Shown piece by piece: positions 1 to 8,083 of a stretch of 60,019 bases of DNA. The position numbers and the translations under genes are program-made. Source of the stretch: an uncultured Desulfovibrionaceae bacterium (lineage in GTDB: Bacteria; Desulfobacterota; Desulfovibrionia; Desulfovibrionales; Desulfovibrionaceae). The stretch covers positions 1-60,019 of the forward strand of contig CALUZB010000007.1 of assembly GCA_944325195.1 (NCBI GenBank), written 5' to 3'. The notes below the pieces were generated by a model. That model was not told the DNA's origin. It ran no database searches and saw nothing but the letters and a program-made list of their open reading frames with translations. Each line of letters opens with the position of its first letter. The first letter of the stretch is position 1.

Positions 1-956
1 ACCAGGTTGCCCATGATCAAGGGATAATCCCGGGCAAGCACTGCTGTATAAAATAGCTGTCCTAAACCGGGCAACGCGAAAATGGACTCAATGATTACCG
101 AACCGCCGATCAGTCCGGGAATGGAAAGTCCCAGCAGAGTGATTAACGGCAACAGCGCGTTGCGCAAGGCATGCTTCAGAATCACTTTCCGGGCAGACAG
201 GCCCTTGGCCCTTGCGGTAGTAATGTAGTCCTGTCTCAGTACCTCCAGCATGGAGGAGCGCATATAGCGTGACATGGCCGCAAGACTGCCGAAAGTATAT
301 ACAAATAAAGGCATGGCCAAGTGTTCGGCCAGGTCGCATAACTTGCCCCAAAGTGAATAGGACGCGAAATCAAATGAGGTTATTCCCGACACCGGCAACC
401 ACTCCAACTCCACTGCAAACAGCATCATCAGGAGCAAAGCCAGCCAGAAACCGGGCATGGCGAACCCTATGAACACAAATACCGTGGAGATGCGATCAAA
501 CAGGCCGCCCTGACGGCATGCGGAGATAATACCGATGGGCACTGCAATAAGTAAGGTAAGGAATAATGAGGCCAAATTCATGCCCAGCGTCAGTGGGAGG
601 CGTTCCTTGATTTTATCCCATACCGGGCGGGAATCGCTGCTCATGGAATTTCCGAAATCCAACTGCACCATTCTGCTTACCCAATCCACATATTGTTCCA
701 CCAGAGGCTTATCCAGCCCGTACAGGGCGTTCAGCCGTTTACGGGCTTCCTCCCCGGCAAACGGGTTCATTGTAGTTTGCAAATCAGTGGGGGTTCCGGG
801 GGCCAGATGAATAACCCAGAAGCTGACGGCAGTGATGCCCAGAAAAACAATCAGCATCCAGAGCAATTTGCGCAGGAGTCTGCCGATAAGAGCCCGAAAC
901 TGGCGGTAATCGGATATTTCCTTATTTATTGAAGCTTTTACGCTGGCTTCTTCCAT
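1..956 (-). CDS. ABC transporter permease, DppB/OppB family (C-terminus cut by window edge)
   Basis: Read on the minus strand from an ATG at 956, the frame stays open to the window edge for about 318 residues, so the C-terminus is missing. It encodes an inner-membrane permease of a peptide/nickel-type ABC importer. The N-terminal segment has a membrane helix followed by the family-typical FWVIHLAPGTP, then LYGLDKPLVEQYVDW and LDFGNSM. Later comes the EAA-loop signature region with TTARAKGLSARKVILKHALRNALLP and PGLGQLFYTAVLARDYPL, both diagnostic for DppB/OppB permeases. A weak GAGTGG precedes the start. The binding protein, second permease and ATPases should lie to the left of the window. Substrate (dipeptide, oligopeptide or nickel) cannot be told from this fragment. 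Confidence 0.9.
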   Translation of the reverse strand, partial: MEEASVKASINKEISDYRQFRALIGRLLRKLLWMLIVFLGITAVSFWVIHLAPGTPTDLQTTMNPFAGEEARKRLNALYGLDKPLVEQYVDWVSRMVQLDFGNSMSSDSRPVWDKIKERLPLTLGMNLASLFLTLLIAVPIGIISACRQGGLFDRISTVFVFIGFAMPGFWLALLLMMLFAVELEWLPVSGITSFDFASYSLWGKLCDLAEHLAMPLFVYTFGSLAAMSRYMRSSMLEVLRQDYITTARAKGLSARKVILKHALRNALLPLITLLGLSIPGLIGGSVIIESIFALPGLGQLFYTAVLARDYPLIMGNL

Positions 957-973
957 ATCCACTCAATATTTTT

Positions 974-988
974 CAGAATATTATTCTG
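974..988. promoter_or_regulatory. short palindrome upstream of the ABC permease, possible operator
   Basis: CAGAATA and TATTCTG form a perfect 7-bp inverted repeat around one central base, 18 bp upstream of the permease start codon. The position suits a repressor site or a leader hairpin. The cognate regulator is unknown. Confidence 0.35.
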
Positions 989-1254
989 TGCATGTAGCCG
1001 ATTCGTGGAAAAGGCATGAGTATAATAATCGCGTGTGACGTGTCTGCACAAACCTATTATTTACGAAGAACGGCGATTTTCAAATTATCTCTTCATATAT
1101 TACGCGAAGGCGTGAGCCTAGGCAAGCAGGTATCCCGTCTTTAGGGCAAGATGCCGGGACTTAATGATTTCAGAATATATAATGGATCCTCGGGCCGATT
1201 TATAAATAGGGACAACACTGAAAATCATTGTGTTAATTATCCTGGTCATGCAAG

Positions 1255-1283
1255 GTGACAAAATGTCGGGATTTGGGTATAAT
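1255..1283 (+). promoter_or_regulatory. sigma70-type promoter for the PHP/UvrD helicase
   Basis: GTGACA at 1255-1260 (one mismatch to TTGACA) is followed by exactly 17 bp and a consensus TATAAT at 1278-1283. This lies about 90 bp upstream of the helicase start and leaves an untranslated leader of roughly 85 nt. Confidence 0.65.
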
Positions 1284-1373
1284 AACTAACAGTTCCAGGG
1301 TGATCTCTAAAATTCATCAAAAATTAACTGCCGGCAATTTCGGCCAACCTGCAAAATACCTGCAAGGAAGCGT

Positions 1374-4300
1374 ATGCGCCAGTTTAAGGCAGATTTGCAT
1401 ATTCATTCCCGCTATTCACGGGCAACCAGCAAAAAACTGACACTACCTCTTTTGGCGGCTTGGGCCAAGGCTAAGGGGGTTGATGTGCTTGCCACGGGTG
1501 ATATTACCCATCCCGGTTGGCGTGATGAAATTAAAAACACTTTGGAACTGGATGAGCACAGTGGGCTGTATCGTCTGCAAAAGCATGTCCGACTTACACA
1601 TGAGCTGCCGCAGTTTGCTGAGCGATTGCAGCCGCCTGCCCCCAGTTTTATTCTTCAGGGCGAAATCAGCTCTATATATAAACGCGATGGGCAGGTGCGC
1701 AAAGTGCATAATCTGGTCTTTTTCCCCAACATGGAAGTTGCGGAAAAATTCTCCGAGCGTCTGGCTCAAGTGGGCAATCTGGCGTCGGACGGAAGGCCGA
1801 TTTTGGGCCTTGATTGTCAGGATCTGCTGGCTATGGTCCTGGACAGTCATCCGGATTCTTTTCTGATTCCCGCCCACATTTGGACTCCATGGTTTTCCTT
1901 GTTCGGTTCCAAATCCGGGTTCAACAGCGTAGAAGAATGTTTCGGGGATTTGGCCGGCGAAATTTTCGCCATGGAAACCGGTCTTTCATCTGATCCGCCC
2001 ATGAACTGGACCTGGAGCGCTCTTGACCGATACGTCTTGGTGTCGAACTCCGACGCACATTCCGGTGAAAATCTTGCACGTGAAGTTAATTTGTTTTCGG
2101 GCACCCCCAGCTACTCCGGTATGCTTGCAGGTTTGCGCAGATTGCCGGAAGCTGCATGTAAGTTTGAGGGGACTGTGGAGTTCTTTCCGGAAGAAGGCAA
2201 ATACCATACAGATGGGCATCGCAAATGCGGCATTTCTTTAACTCCTAAAGAAGCAAGGGAATTGGGCGGTATCTGCCCGGTTTGCGGGAAACCGTTTACC
2301 GAAGGGGTGGCTTCCCGCGTACTGGCTTTGGCAGATCGCGATGAACCGCTCAAGCCGGCGGGTGCAGCCGATTTTCAATCGTTAATTCCCTTGGCGGAAA
2401 TTTTAGGCGAAATATCCGGGTGCGGAGCAAAAAGTCAAAAAGTCACCCGGCAGTATAACTCATTAATTATGCGTTTTGGCTCAGAGCTGGCGGTGCTTAT
2501 GGATACCCCAGTTTCAGAGCTGTCTCGTTTTTCTACGGTTTTTGCCGAGGCTGTATCCAGAATGCGATCGGGTAATGTACTCAAACAGGCTGGTTATGAT
2601 GGTGAATATGGAGTAATCCGTCTTTTCAATGATGATGAGGTGGCAGAGCTGCATCAGGGCGGACGGTTGCTCCCTAATCTGGCATTAAACAAAAAAGCAG
2701 TGCGTGAAGCGCGTACAACTTCACCGTCACATTTCAGCAAAGAGCAGAAGAAGTCTGGAATGCCTGAAGGCTTTGACGGTTTTGACGAGGCTGCGGCCGC
2801 TGTTGAACCATTGCCTGATAAGTTCGGTGCGGTTGTATTCAACCCTGAGCAGCAGGCGGCGATTGAAGCCGGTCCCGGGCCTGTTCTGGTGTTGGCCGGG
2901 CCGGGAACCGGAAAGACCCGTACCCTTGTGGGGCGAATAGAGCATTTGATCAGCAGCGGAGTGCCGGCTAAAAAAATATTGGCGATAACCTTCACCCGCC
3001 GTGCGGCGCTGGAAATGGATAAGCGTCTGCGCCTTGTGTTGGATGAATTGCCCACAACTGACACAATGCATGCCATAGCCTTTGCGCTTTGGCATAAAGT
3101 GCTCGATGCTCCGGTGTTGTTGGCGGAAGAAGATGCGCGCCGCACCTTTGCGGAAGCCAATCCGGATTACAGCCGGGCCGAGTTGAAAAACGCTTGGCAG
3201 GCCATTGCTCTGGCCCGCGAACAACTGCGCCCATGTCCTGATGAATTTTCTGAATTGTACAACGCTTATTCTCAGCATAAGGGGTCCTGGAATCTTGTGG
3301 ACTATACCGATTTACTGGAGTTCTGGCTGGAGCAGATTGATAACGGGCTGTTTATACCGCCGTGGCAGCATGTGCTGGTGGATGAGATACAGGACCTTTC
3401 CGCACTGCAACTCGCTTTGATAAAGGCGCTTTTGGAAAAGCGCAAGGAAGACGGCTTGAGTTGCGGTTGCGAACCTGTTTCGCCCGGTTCTGCTTGGGAG
3501 GGCTCTGCCGATGCCTTGTCAATGGAAGCGGCGGAAAAAGAGACGGCAATAATTAAATCAGGCGGACTGCCGGAAGTTTCGTCAAACAACGGCAACGGTT
3601 TTTTCGGGATAGGCGACCCTTGCCAGGCTATTTACGGGTTCCGCGGGGCTTTCGGCCAGGTTGAAGTTTATTTTAAAGCCTTGTGGCCGCACCTGGACGT
3701 GCGTTTGCTCACTGCCAACTATCGTTCCGGTGAAAATATTCTTAATGCAGCCTGGTCTGTGCTTCAGGCCGGCGCTCTTCAGCCGGATTCAAGTCGGGAG
3801 GAAGCTATGCTCTCACAGGCAGCCCCCAAAGCTGCTACCGCCACTCTTTCGGAAGTGCGTTTGTTTGAAGCCGGAAGCGTAAACTCTGAAGCCGTCTGGA
3901 TAGCTGATCGTATGCTTGATTTGCTTGGTCCCACTTCGCATAGCTTGGCCGATGCCAGAAGCTTGGCTGCTCCGCCTGACGGCGGAGTGGATGTGGCTGA
4001 AGGAATGGAGGTGTCGCCCGGAGATATAGCGGTACTGGTAAGATTGTCAGCCTTGGCCAGGCCTTTGGCAAAGATATTGAAAGAGCGGGGCATACCTGTA
4101 TCTGTTCCTGAAGAGGATGCTTTCTGGGCCGATGAACGGGTGAAGATGATTCTGCATGCTGCCGGGCTTTTTTTGGGCATAGCTCCTGATGGCGGCGAAG
4201 TTCCGTTGAACTGCCCGGATCGGGCGATTGCCAAAGGTCCGCTTGGAGTTGCCGCTTACTTGAATGAGACGCCGCCCTTTGATCGGTTATTTTGGCAATC

Positions 4301-4763
4301 CTCAGCCTTTAAGGCGTTAAACCGGGCTTTTGAGAGTTATGGGGGGTGGGCCGGTTTGATTAACTGGGTCAATTTGCAGAATGAGCTGGAAGTGGTGCGC
4401 GAGCAGGCGGAGAAAGTGCAGATAATGACGATGCATGCGGCCAAGGGCCTGGAGTTCCCCTTTGTGTTCGTGGCTGCATTGGACGACGGGCTGATGCCTT
4501 TTGCCGGTCCTGAGTTCCTTTCCGGGCGGGCACTGTCGGGCGAGCATATGGATTTAGATGAGGAGCGCCGTCTTTTGTATGTGGCGATGACCCGTGCCGA
4601 GCGAGGGCTGTACTTAAGCCGGTCTGCAAAGCGCATAGTTTTCGAACGGGAGTTGCGCTTGCCCAAATCGCGCTTTCTGGATGCTTTGCCGGAAGATATC
4701 CTTATTCATTCTAAAAGTGTGAAGCGGGTGCGGCGCAAGGAGGAGCAGTTGTCCTTATTTTAA
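1374..4763 (+). CDS. PHP-domain (EndoQ-like) nuclease fused to a UvrD/Rep-family DNA helicase
   Basis: A 1129-residue fusion. Residues 1 to about 330 form a PHP-type metal-dependent phosphoesterase like endonuclease Q: DLHIHSRYS near 7-15, TGDITHP near 41-47, and a zinc site with Cys near 284 and the pair ICPVC near 301-305. After a linker comes a superfamily 1A helicase: Walker A AGPGTGKTRT near 507-516, motif II VDEIQDLS near 668-675, GDPCQAIYGFRGA, LTANYRS, IMTMHAAKGLEFPFVFV and YVAMTRAERG near 1070. The chain ends in QLSLF, which matches the beta sliding clamp-binding pentapeptide. A likely role is repair of deaminated or damaged bases: EndoQ enzymes nick 5' of uracil or hypoxanthine, and the helicase would unwind from the nick. 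The start is set by AAGGAAG five bases upstream of ATG. Family assignment is firm; the substrate is inference. Confidence 0.93.
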   Translation: MRQFKADLHIHSRYSRATSKKLTLPLLAAWAKAKGVDVLATGDITHPGWRDEIKNTLELDEHSGLYRLQKHVRLTHELPQFAERLQPPAPSFILQGEISSIYKRDGQVRKVHNLVFFPNMEVAEKFSERLAQVGNLASDGRPILGLDCQDLLAMVLDSHPDSFLIPAHIWTPWFSLFGSKSGFNSVEECFGDLAGEIFAMETGLSSDPPMNWTWSALDRYVLVSNSDAHSGENLAREVNLFSGTPSYSGMLAGLRRLPEAACKFEGTVEFFPEEGKYHTDGHRKCGISLTPKEARELGGICPVCGKPFTEGVASRVLALADRDEPLKPAGAADFQSLIPLAEILGEISGCGAKSQKVTRQYNSLIMRFGSELAVLMDTPVSELSRFSTVFAEAVSRMRSGNVLKQAGYDGEYGVIRLFNDDEVAELHQGGRLLPNLALNKKAVREARTTSPSHFSKEQKKSGMPEGFDGFDEAAAAVEPLPDKFGAVVFNPEQQAAIEAGPGPVLVLAGPGTGKTRTLVGRIEHLISSGVPAKKILAITFTRRAALEMDKRLRLVLDELPTTDTMHAIAFALWHKVLDAPVLLAEEDARRTFAEANPDYSRAELKNAWQAIALAREQLRPCPDEFSELYNAYSQHKGSWNLVDYTDLLEFWLEQIDNGLFIPPWQHVLVDEIQDLSALQLALIKALLEKRKEDGLSCGCEPVSPGSAWEGSADALSMEAAEKETAIIKSGGLPEVSSNNGNGFFGIGDPCQAIYGFRGAFGQVEVYFKALWPHLDVRLLTANYRSGENILNAAWSVLQAGALQPDSSREEAMLSQAAPKAATATLSEVRLFEAGSVNSEAVWIADRMLDLLGPTSHSLADARSLAAPPDGGVDVAEGMEVSPGDIAVLVRLSALARPLAKILKERGIPVSVPEEDAFWADERVKMILHAAGLFLGIAPDGGEVPLNCPDRAIAKGPLGVAAYLNETPPFDRLFWQSSAFKALNRAFESYGGWAGLINWVNLQNELEVVREQAEKVQIMTMHAAKGLEFPFVFVAALDDGLMPFAGPEFLSGRALSGEHMDLDEERRLLYVAMTRAERGLYLSRSAKRIVFERELRLPKSRFLDALPEDILIHSKSVKRVRRKEEQLSLF

Positions 4764-4883
4764 TGAATTTAAGGTTAAACAGGCTGACATCTTGCGAAAG
4801 CGTAAAGAAGCCGCGCTTACAACAGCAAGCTTCTTGAATAATTGAAGCAATACGGTATGAAAGTATTTTTCAACCCCTGTAGC

Positions 4884-4912
4884 TTGCCTTTTACAGGCAT
4901 AAGCGTTTATAT
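4884..4912 (+). promoter_or_regulatory. probable promoter for the acidic repeat protein
   Basis: TTGCCT (4884-4889) and TTATAT (4907-4912) are 17 bp apart, about 33 bp upstream of the GTG start at 4945. Both hexamers deviate from consensus, so this is moderate evidence. Confidence 0.45.
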
Positions 4913-4944
4913 AGAAAATAGTAACTGCTTTAAAGGAGCTTGTT

Positions 4945-6336
4945 GTGGCAAAAGACTCCGCTGATGATATTCTTGAGCTGATGGACATTGTTGAGGAAGG
5001 GAAACTGCCGGATTTCACTGACAAGCCCAAACCTAAACATGCTGGAAAGGAACCTTCGTTTGATGATGAGCTGGACGCCTTGTTTGGGGATACTGAGCCT
5101 GGACATGGAACTGCTGAATCACCGGTTGATCTCAACGAAAAGCTGGACATGCCTGACATGAGCGATTTAGACTCATTGCTTGATGATTTGGGTGACGAGA
5201 GTGTGGATATAGCTCCTGAGCCGGAGTTGGACAAGCAGGTGGAAGGGGTGGATGAAATATTGGCTGATCTGCTTCCTGAAGCCCCGGAGGCTGTGAAGAC
5301 GGTTCCTGAAGCTGTGCCGTTCAAGTCGACGACAGGCATTCCCGACGATGACTTTGATGCATTGCTTGATGAGCTTGGTTCGGAAGACGGCTTTGCATCG
5401 GCAAAGGTTGCAGCGAATGGCTCTGGAAAAACAGCGCCGGTGCGGGAGCCAGAGGTCAAGAATACAGAGACGGATCCGGAGCTGGATGCGTTATTCGAGG
5501 AGCTGGATTTGAAATCAGAGTCTGCAATGCGTGTGCCCTCTGAGCCGGACGTGCTTCAGGAAGATGACGATCCTTTTTCCGGTCAAGAGCCTGAGCTCAT
5601 GGCGGAAATGGCTTCTACCCCGGATTTGAAGCCAAGAGAGCAAATAAAAGCCTCTGCTTCGTCCGGGGAATCAGACAATGAAAGTGAAATTCCGCTTGAT
5701 GATCTGGATGCTTTGATTGATGATATTATGACCCCCGCGCCGCCTGTGACGAAAGTCGCTTCCGCCTCTGCGGTGAGTGCAAACGATGTAACTAAGGCAG
5801 ATGCTGCAGCGAAATCTGTACCGGCCCCCAGAGCCCCCGCGAAACAAATTTCAAAACCGCAGTCCGTTTCAAAATCTCCTGTACCTTCCGTAGAAGATTT
5901 GCCTGCTCCAGAACTTGATTTCCTGGCGGAAGCTGCAACTCCACAATCTGGGATTGTGCCTACAACTGTGCCTGAAGCCCATGTGGAAAGTGCGCCTGTT
6001 GAGGTGGAATTATCAAAAGTGGAAATATCAGCGGAACAAGCTGCTTCCACATCGGCCTCTGCACCTTTGGCCCAGCTTGGCGAGGCAGAGCTGAACATGC
6101 TGGCAGAGCAGTTGGTGGGCGGACCTTTGTTGGCCGCTGTACATACCTTGGTTATGGAAGAGGTGCAAAGTCGGTTTAAAGAGTATGATAAAGCAAACGA
6201 AGAGCTGGGAGCAAAGTTTGCGGCTTTGGAAAAGCGTTTGGAAGACAGGCTGAATGAAACTGTTGATAAAGCAGCGGCAGCTGCAGCTGCCAAGGTTATT
6301 CGCGAAGAAATCGCGGCCCTTTTGCAGGAAATGTGA
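4945..6336 (+). CDS. acidic, low-complexity protein with repeated LDxLxxxL motifs and a C-terminal coiled coil
   Basis: 463 residues with a GTG start preceded by AAAGGAGC. The protein is highly acidic and Pro/Ala-rich. It contains about eight copies of a short motif of the form [D/E]LDxLxxxL: ELDALFGD near residue 43, DLDSLLDDLGD near 74, VDEILADLL near 102, DFDALLDELG near 136, ELDALFEEL near 179, DLDALIDDI near 253, ELDFLAEAA near 323 and ELNMLAEQL near 382. Residues from about 395 to the end look helical and charged, ending in an alanine-rich coiled coil. No catalytic domain, signal peptide or membrane segment is visible. I do not recognise a named family. The layout suggests a disordered scaffold that presents many copies of a docking motif. 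A 59-residue protein gene follows 126 bp downstream. Confidence 0.85.
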   Translation: MAKDSADDILELMDIVEEGKLPDFTDKPKPKHAGKEPSFDDELDALFGDTEPGHGTAESPVDLNEKLDMPDMSDLDSLLDDLGDESVDIAPEPELDKQVEGVDEILADLLPEAPEAVKTVPEAVPFKSTTGIPDDDFDALLDELGSEDGFASAKVAANGSGKTAPVREPEVKNTETDPELDALFEELDLKSESAMRVPSEPDVLQEDDDPFSGQEPELMAEMASTPDLKPREQIKASASSGESDNESEIPLDDLDALIDDIMTPAPPVTKVASASAVSANDVTKADAAAKSVPAPRAPAKQISKPQSVSKSPVPSVEDLPAPELDFLAEAATPQSGIVPTTVPEAHVESAPVEVELSKVEISAEQAASTSASAPLAQLGEAELNMLAEQLVGGPLLAAVHTLVMEEVQSRFKEYDKANEELGAKFAALEKRLEDRLNETVDKAAAAAAAKVIREEIAALLQEM

Positions 6337-6385
6337 TATTTCTTTTGATAAAATGGAAGTGGCTCAAGGGTTATTTCTGTTTTTC

Positions 6386-6438
6386 CCCGGTTGTGCTTGC
6401 CCTGTAGCTGGTCAGGCCATTCCCTGAACCGGGTTTTT
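6386..6438 (+). terminator. possible intrinsic terminator after the acidic protein gene
   Basis: CCCGGTT (6386-6392) can pair with AACCGGG (6427-6433), which runs straight into five T residues. The enclosed loop holds a second stem, TCAGG with CCTGA. The loop is long, so confidence is modest. Confidence 0.35.
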
Positions 6439-6462
6439 GATTCCAATACGGGTACAGTTATT

Positions 6463-6642
6463 ATGGATATGGATAAAGCGAACAAAGAGCTACGGCAAAT
6501 TACCAAAGAAATTGTGGTGAAGTTCATTGAAATGGGCAAAATTACCCCGGCAAGTTTTCCTCAACTGTTCCCTGTTATTTATAATGTTGTGGTGAATACT
6601 CTTAACGGGCAAAGCGCGGATTCTCAAGGGGGAGAAGATTAA
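6463..6642 (+). CDS. small conserved-looking protein of unknown function (59 aa)
   Basis: The ATG at 6463 opens a 59-residue protein starting MDMDKANKELRQITKE, with a compact hydrophobic core (FPQLFPVIYNVVVNTL) and a polar acidic tail. It lies 126 bp after the acidic repeat protein, on the same strand and just before the tRNA-Val gene. The Shine-Dalgarno is weak (ACGGG). A second in-frame ATG two codons later (6469) is an alternative start. There is no membrane helix or known motif. Amphipathic helices and lack of low complexity support it as a real gene, perhaps functioning with its upstream neighbour, but that link rests only on position. Confidence 0.65.
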   Translation: MDMDKANKELRQITKEIVVKFIEMGKITPASFPQLFPVIYNVVVNTLNGQSADSQGGED

Positions 6643-6753
6643 TCGGCTTTTAAGAGCTGTGGCATTTCAATATTGTGATAAAAAAATATTGGTGGAGATG
6701 AAAAAAGTAGTTGACTTTTTTTCAATAATCTGGTGAAAACTTAATTCCACCGG

Positions 6754-6829
6754 GGGCGGTTAGCTCAGTTGGTAGAGCATCGGCCTTACAAGCCGGCGGT
6801 CACAGGTTCGAGTCCTGTACCGCCCACCA
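6754..6829 (+). tRNA. tRNA-Val (anticodon TAC)
   Basis: The acceptor stem GGGCGGT pairs with ACCGCCC. The D arm, anticodon loop CTTACAA, T arm GGTTCGAGTCC and an encoded CCA end are all present. It is followed 20 bp later by tRNA-Asp on the same strand. Confidence 0.97.
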
Positions 6830-6849
6830 GGGATACAAAATTTGATTGC

Positions 6850-6926
6850 GGAGCAGTAGTTAAGACGGTTATAACGCTGGCCTGTCACGCCAGAGGCCGA
6901 GGGTTCGAGTCCCTTCTGCTCCGCCA
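6850..6926 (+). tRNA. tRNA-Asp (anticodon GTC)
   Basis: GGAGCAG pairs with CTGCTCC, the anticodon loop is CTGTCAC, the T loop is GTTCGAGTC, and the CCA end is encoded. It probably shares a transcript with the tRNA-Val immediately upstream and ends at the hairpin starting at 6940. Confidence 0.97.
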
Positions 6927-6939
6927 CTTTAATATCAAC

Positions 6940-6973
6940 AAAGCCCGCTGAAGTAAAAAACTCAGCGGGCTTT
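6940..6973 (+). terminator. terminator of the tRNA-Val/tRNA-Asp unit
   Basis: A perfect 12-bp stem pairs AAAGCCCGCTGA with TCAGCGGGCTTT around a 10-nt A-rich loop, 13 bp after the tRNA-Asp CCA. Only a short T stretch is present. The symmetric A/T flanks could let it act in both directions. Confidence 0.75.
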
Positions 6974-7128
6974 GTCATACCTTTTCGGAGTTGCTTTACA
7001 AAGTTGTTCTGTGGGTTTCCGATAATCACATAGACTTTTGGCTTACTTTACGCTTTATTCTTCGATATATTTTGGCAGACAAAGCAAGCGTTTTATAATA
7101 CGCTTGAAAGTACCAGACAGTCCCACGC

Positions 7129-7470
7129 TCAATTACCGCGCGAGGAGCGGGACTTAATGCAGACCAGAATGTATATCAGGGTATTGATGAGCACACATAC
7201 CATGAGAAATTGGTGAAAAGCACCGAATAATATTCCGCAGACAATCGTAAGTGTGGCGAACACAATATGTATCAACGGGGGGTGCATTGATTTTCGTTTG
7301 TATAAATAAAAGAGCAGAGTGCAGATAAGAGAGTATGCGCTAGGTGGGCCGAAAATGAGCCAGGCGATGATTTCATAGCCGTCATCAACCCCCATAGCCA
7401 GCCACACGGCCATGCAGAAGAATGAAAAGCCGGCCAAGGCATTGAGTATGATCAGGAGATTAAAAAGCAT
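7129..7470 (-). CDS. small integral membrane protein, function unknown
   Basis: 113 residues from the ATG at 7470. The protein is almost entirely hydrophobic with four predicted membrane helices (starting MLFNLLIILNALAGFSFFC) and a basic C-terminus (KSRSSRGN). A GTG at 7503 would add 11 residues but lacks a ribosome site, whereas CAGGTT precedes the ATG at a fair distance. No family motif is recognised. It stands alone between the tRNA terminator and a long non-coding gap. Hydrophobicity alone can arise by chance, so this is a likely rather than certain gene. Confidence 0.55.
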   Translation of the reverse strand: MLFNLLIILNALAGFSFFCMAVWLAMGVDDGYEIIAWLIFGPPSAYSLICTLLFYLYKRKSMHPPLIHIVFATLTIVCGILFGAFHQFLMVCVLINTLIYILVCIKSRSSRGN

Positions 7471-8083
7471 AATTAACCTGCCGGCGCACAATAGAATTTG
7501 CACTTAACCAGTCAGGATGTGAATGCTAATTCTTTTGAGCATTAAGGTTTTACAATTGTGCAACTTCGGCGCTGTTTTTCCGCCAGTACACGGAAATTCC
7601 CCCGCTTGGTTGACGGCTAGAAGCTTAGCAACCCTTTTAAAATACTGTTTAATCAAGTAACATTCAAGTGTTGTCGGAGTTAGGCCGCCTCAGCCGGGCA
7701 CACAGCTATCCGACTTTTGCTCTTAGCTGGCGCTGGTTCATATCCAAGGCATGGCAGATATGGCTGCATTGAGCCTGGTAATTATCCGGTAAATACTGAT
7801 CTTTGTAACCTTATTACCAATCTCCGTGAACGCCTGATTAAACCTTTCCGTCATGTCTGATAAACAAGACAATTACGCTCGCAGCGGATTGGGGCAGTAA
7901 ACTCAAAATGCTTACAACTCAAAGTAGATCTGTTCCAATAGATAAAGCTGGTTCAGATTATCGATAATTTATTGAAAACGTGGACAAGTTGTGGGAGATC
8001 ATGATGCAAGCTTGCAATCGGATTTTTTTTCAACTAAAATAGAAATTTAACTTTACTAAAATAAAAAAACGACTGTATCAGCC
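7471..8083. other. long AT-rich intergenic region
   Basis: 613 bp without a supported gene. On the minus strand between 7854 and 7706 two reading frames could be joined by a frameshift into a helix-turn-helix-looking peptide, but there is no ribosome site. The part next to the pyridoxal kinase gene is A/T-rich (poly-T at about 8023-8030 and poly-A at about 8062-8068) and probably carries its promoter, although no clear -35/-10 pair was found. Confidence 0.5.

Larger units (their letters stand above)
957..1373. other. divergent intergenic region between the permease and the PHP/UvrD helicase
   Basis: This 417-bp gap separates two divergent genes. It contains a perfect 7-bp inverted repeat at 974-988 just upstream of the permease start and a good sigma70-type promoter at 1255-1283 pointing to the helicase. 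No RBS-backed small ORF or RNA gene was recognised in the rest. Confidence 0.6.

Noticed and set aside
2654..3278. Long minus-strand frames inside the PHP/UvrD helicase gene
   Set aside because: They are antisense shadows with no ribosome site and low-complexity composition. The plus frame has clear helicase motifs.
5583..6539. Ser-rich 318-codon antisense frame opposite the acidic repeat protein
   Set aside because: The composition mirrors the repetitive plus-strand gene, and nothing supports translation.
6711..6739. TTGACT and a downstream TGAAAA as a promoter for tRNA-Val
   Set aside because: The -35 is good, but no acceptable -10 lies at the right distance.
7706..7854. Possible frameshifted remnant on the minus strand reading MTERFNQAFTEIG then DQYLPDNYQAQCSHICHALD with a helix-turn-helix-like end
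   Set aside because: No ribosome site, too short, and no family recognised. The join of two frames is speculative.
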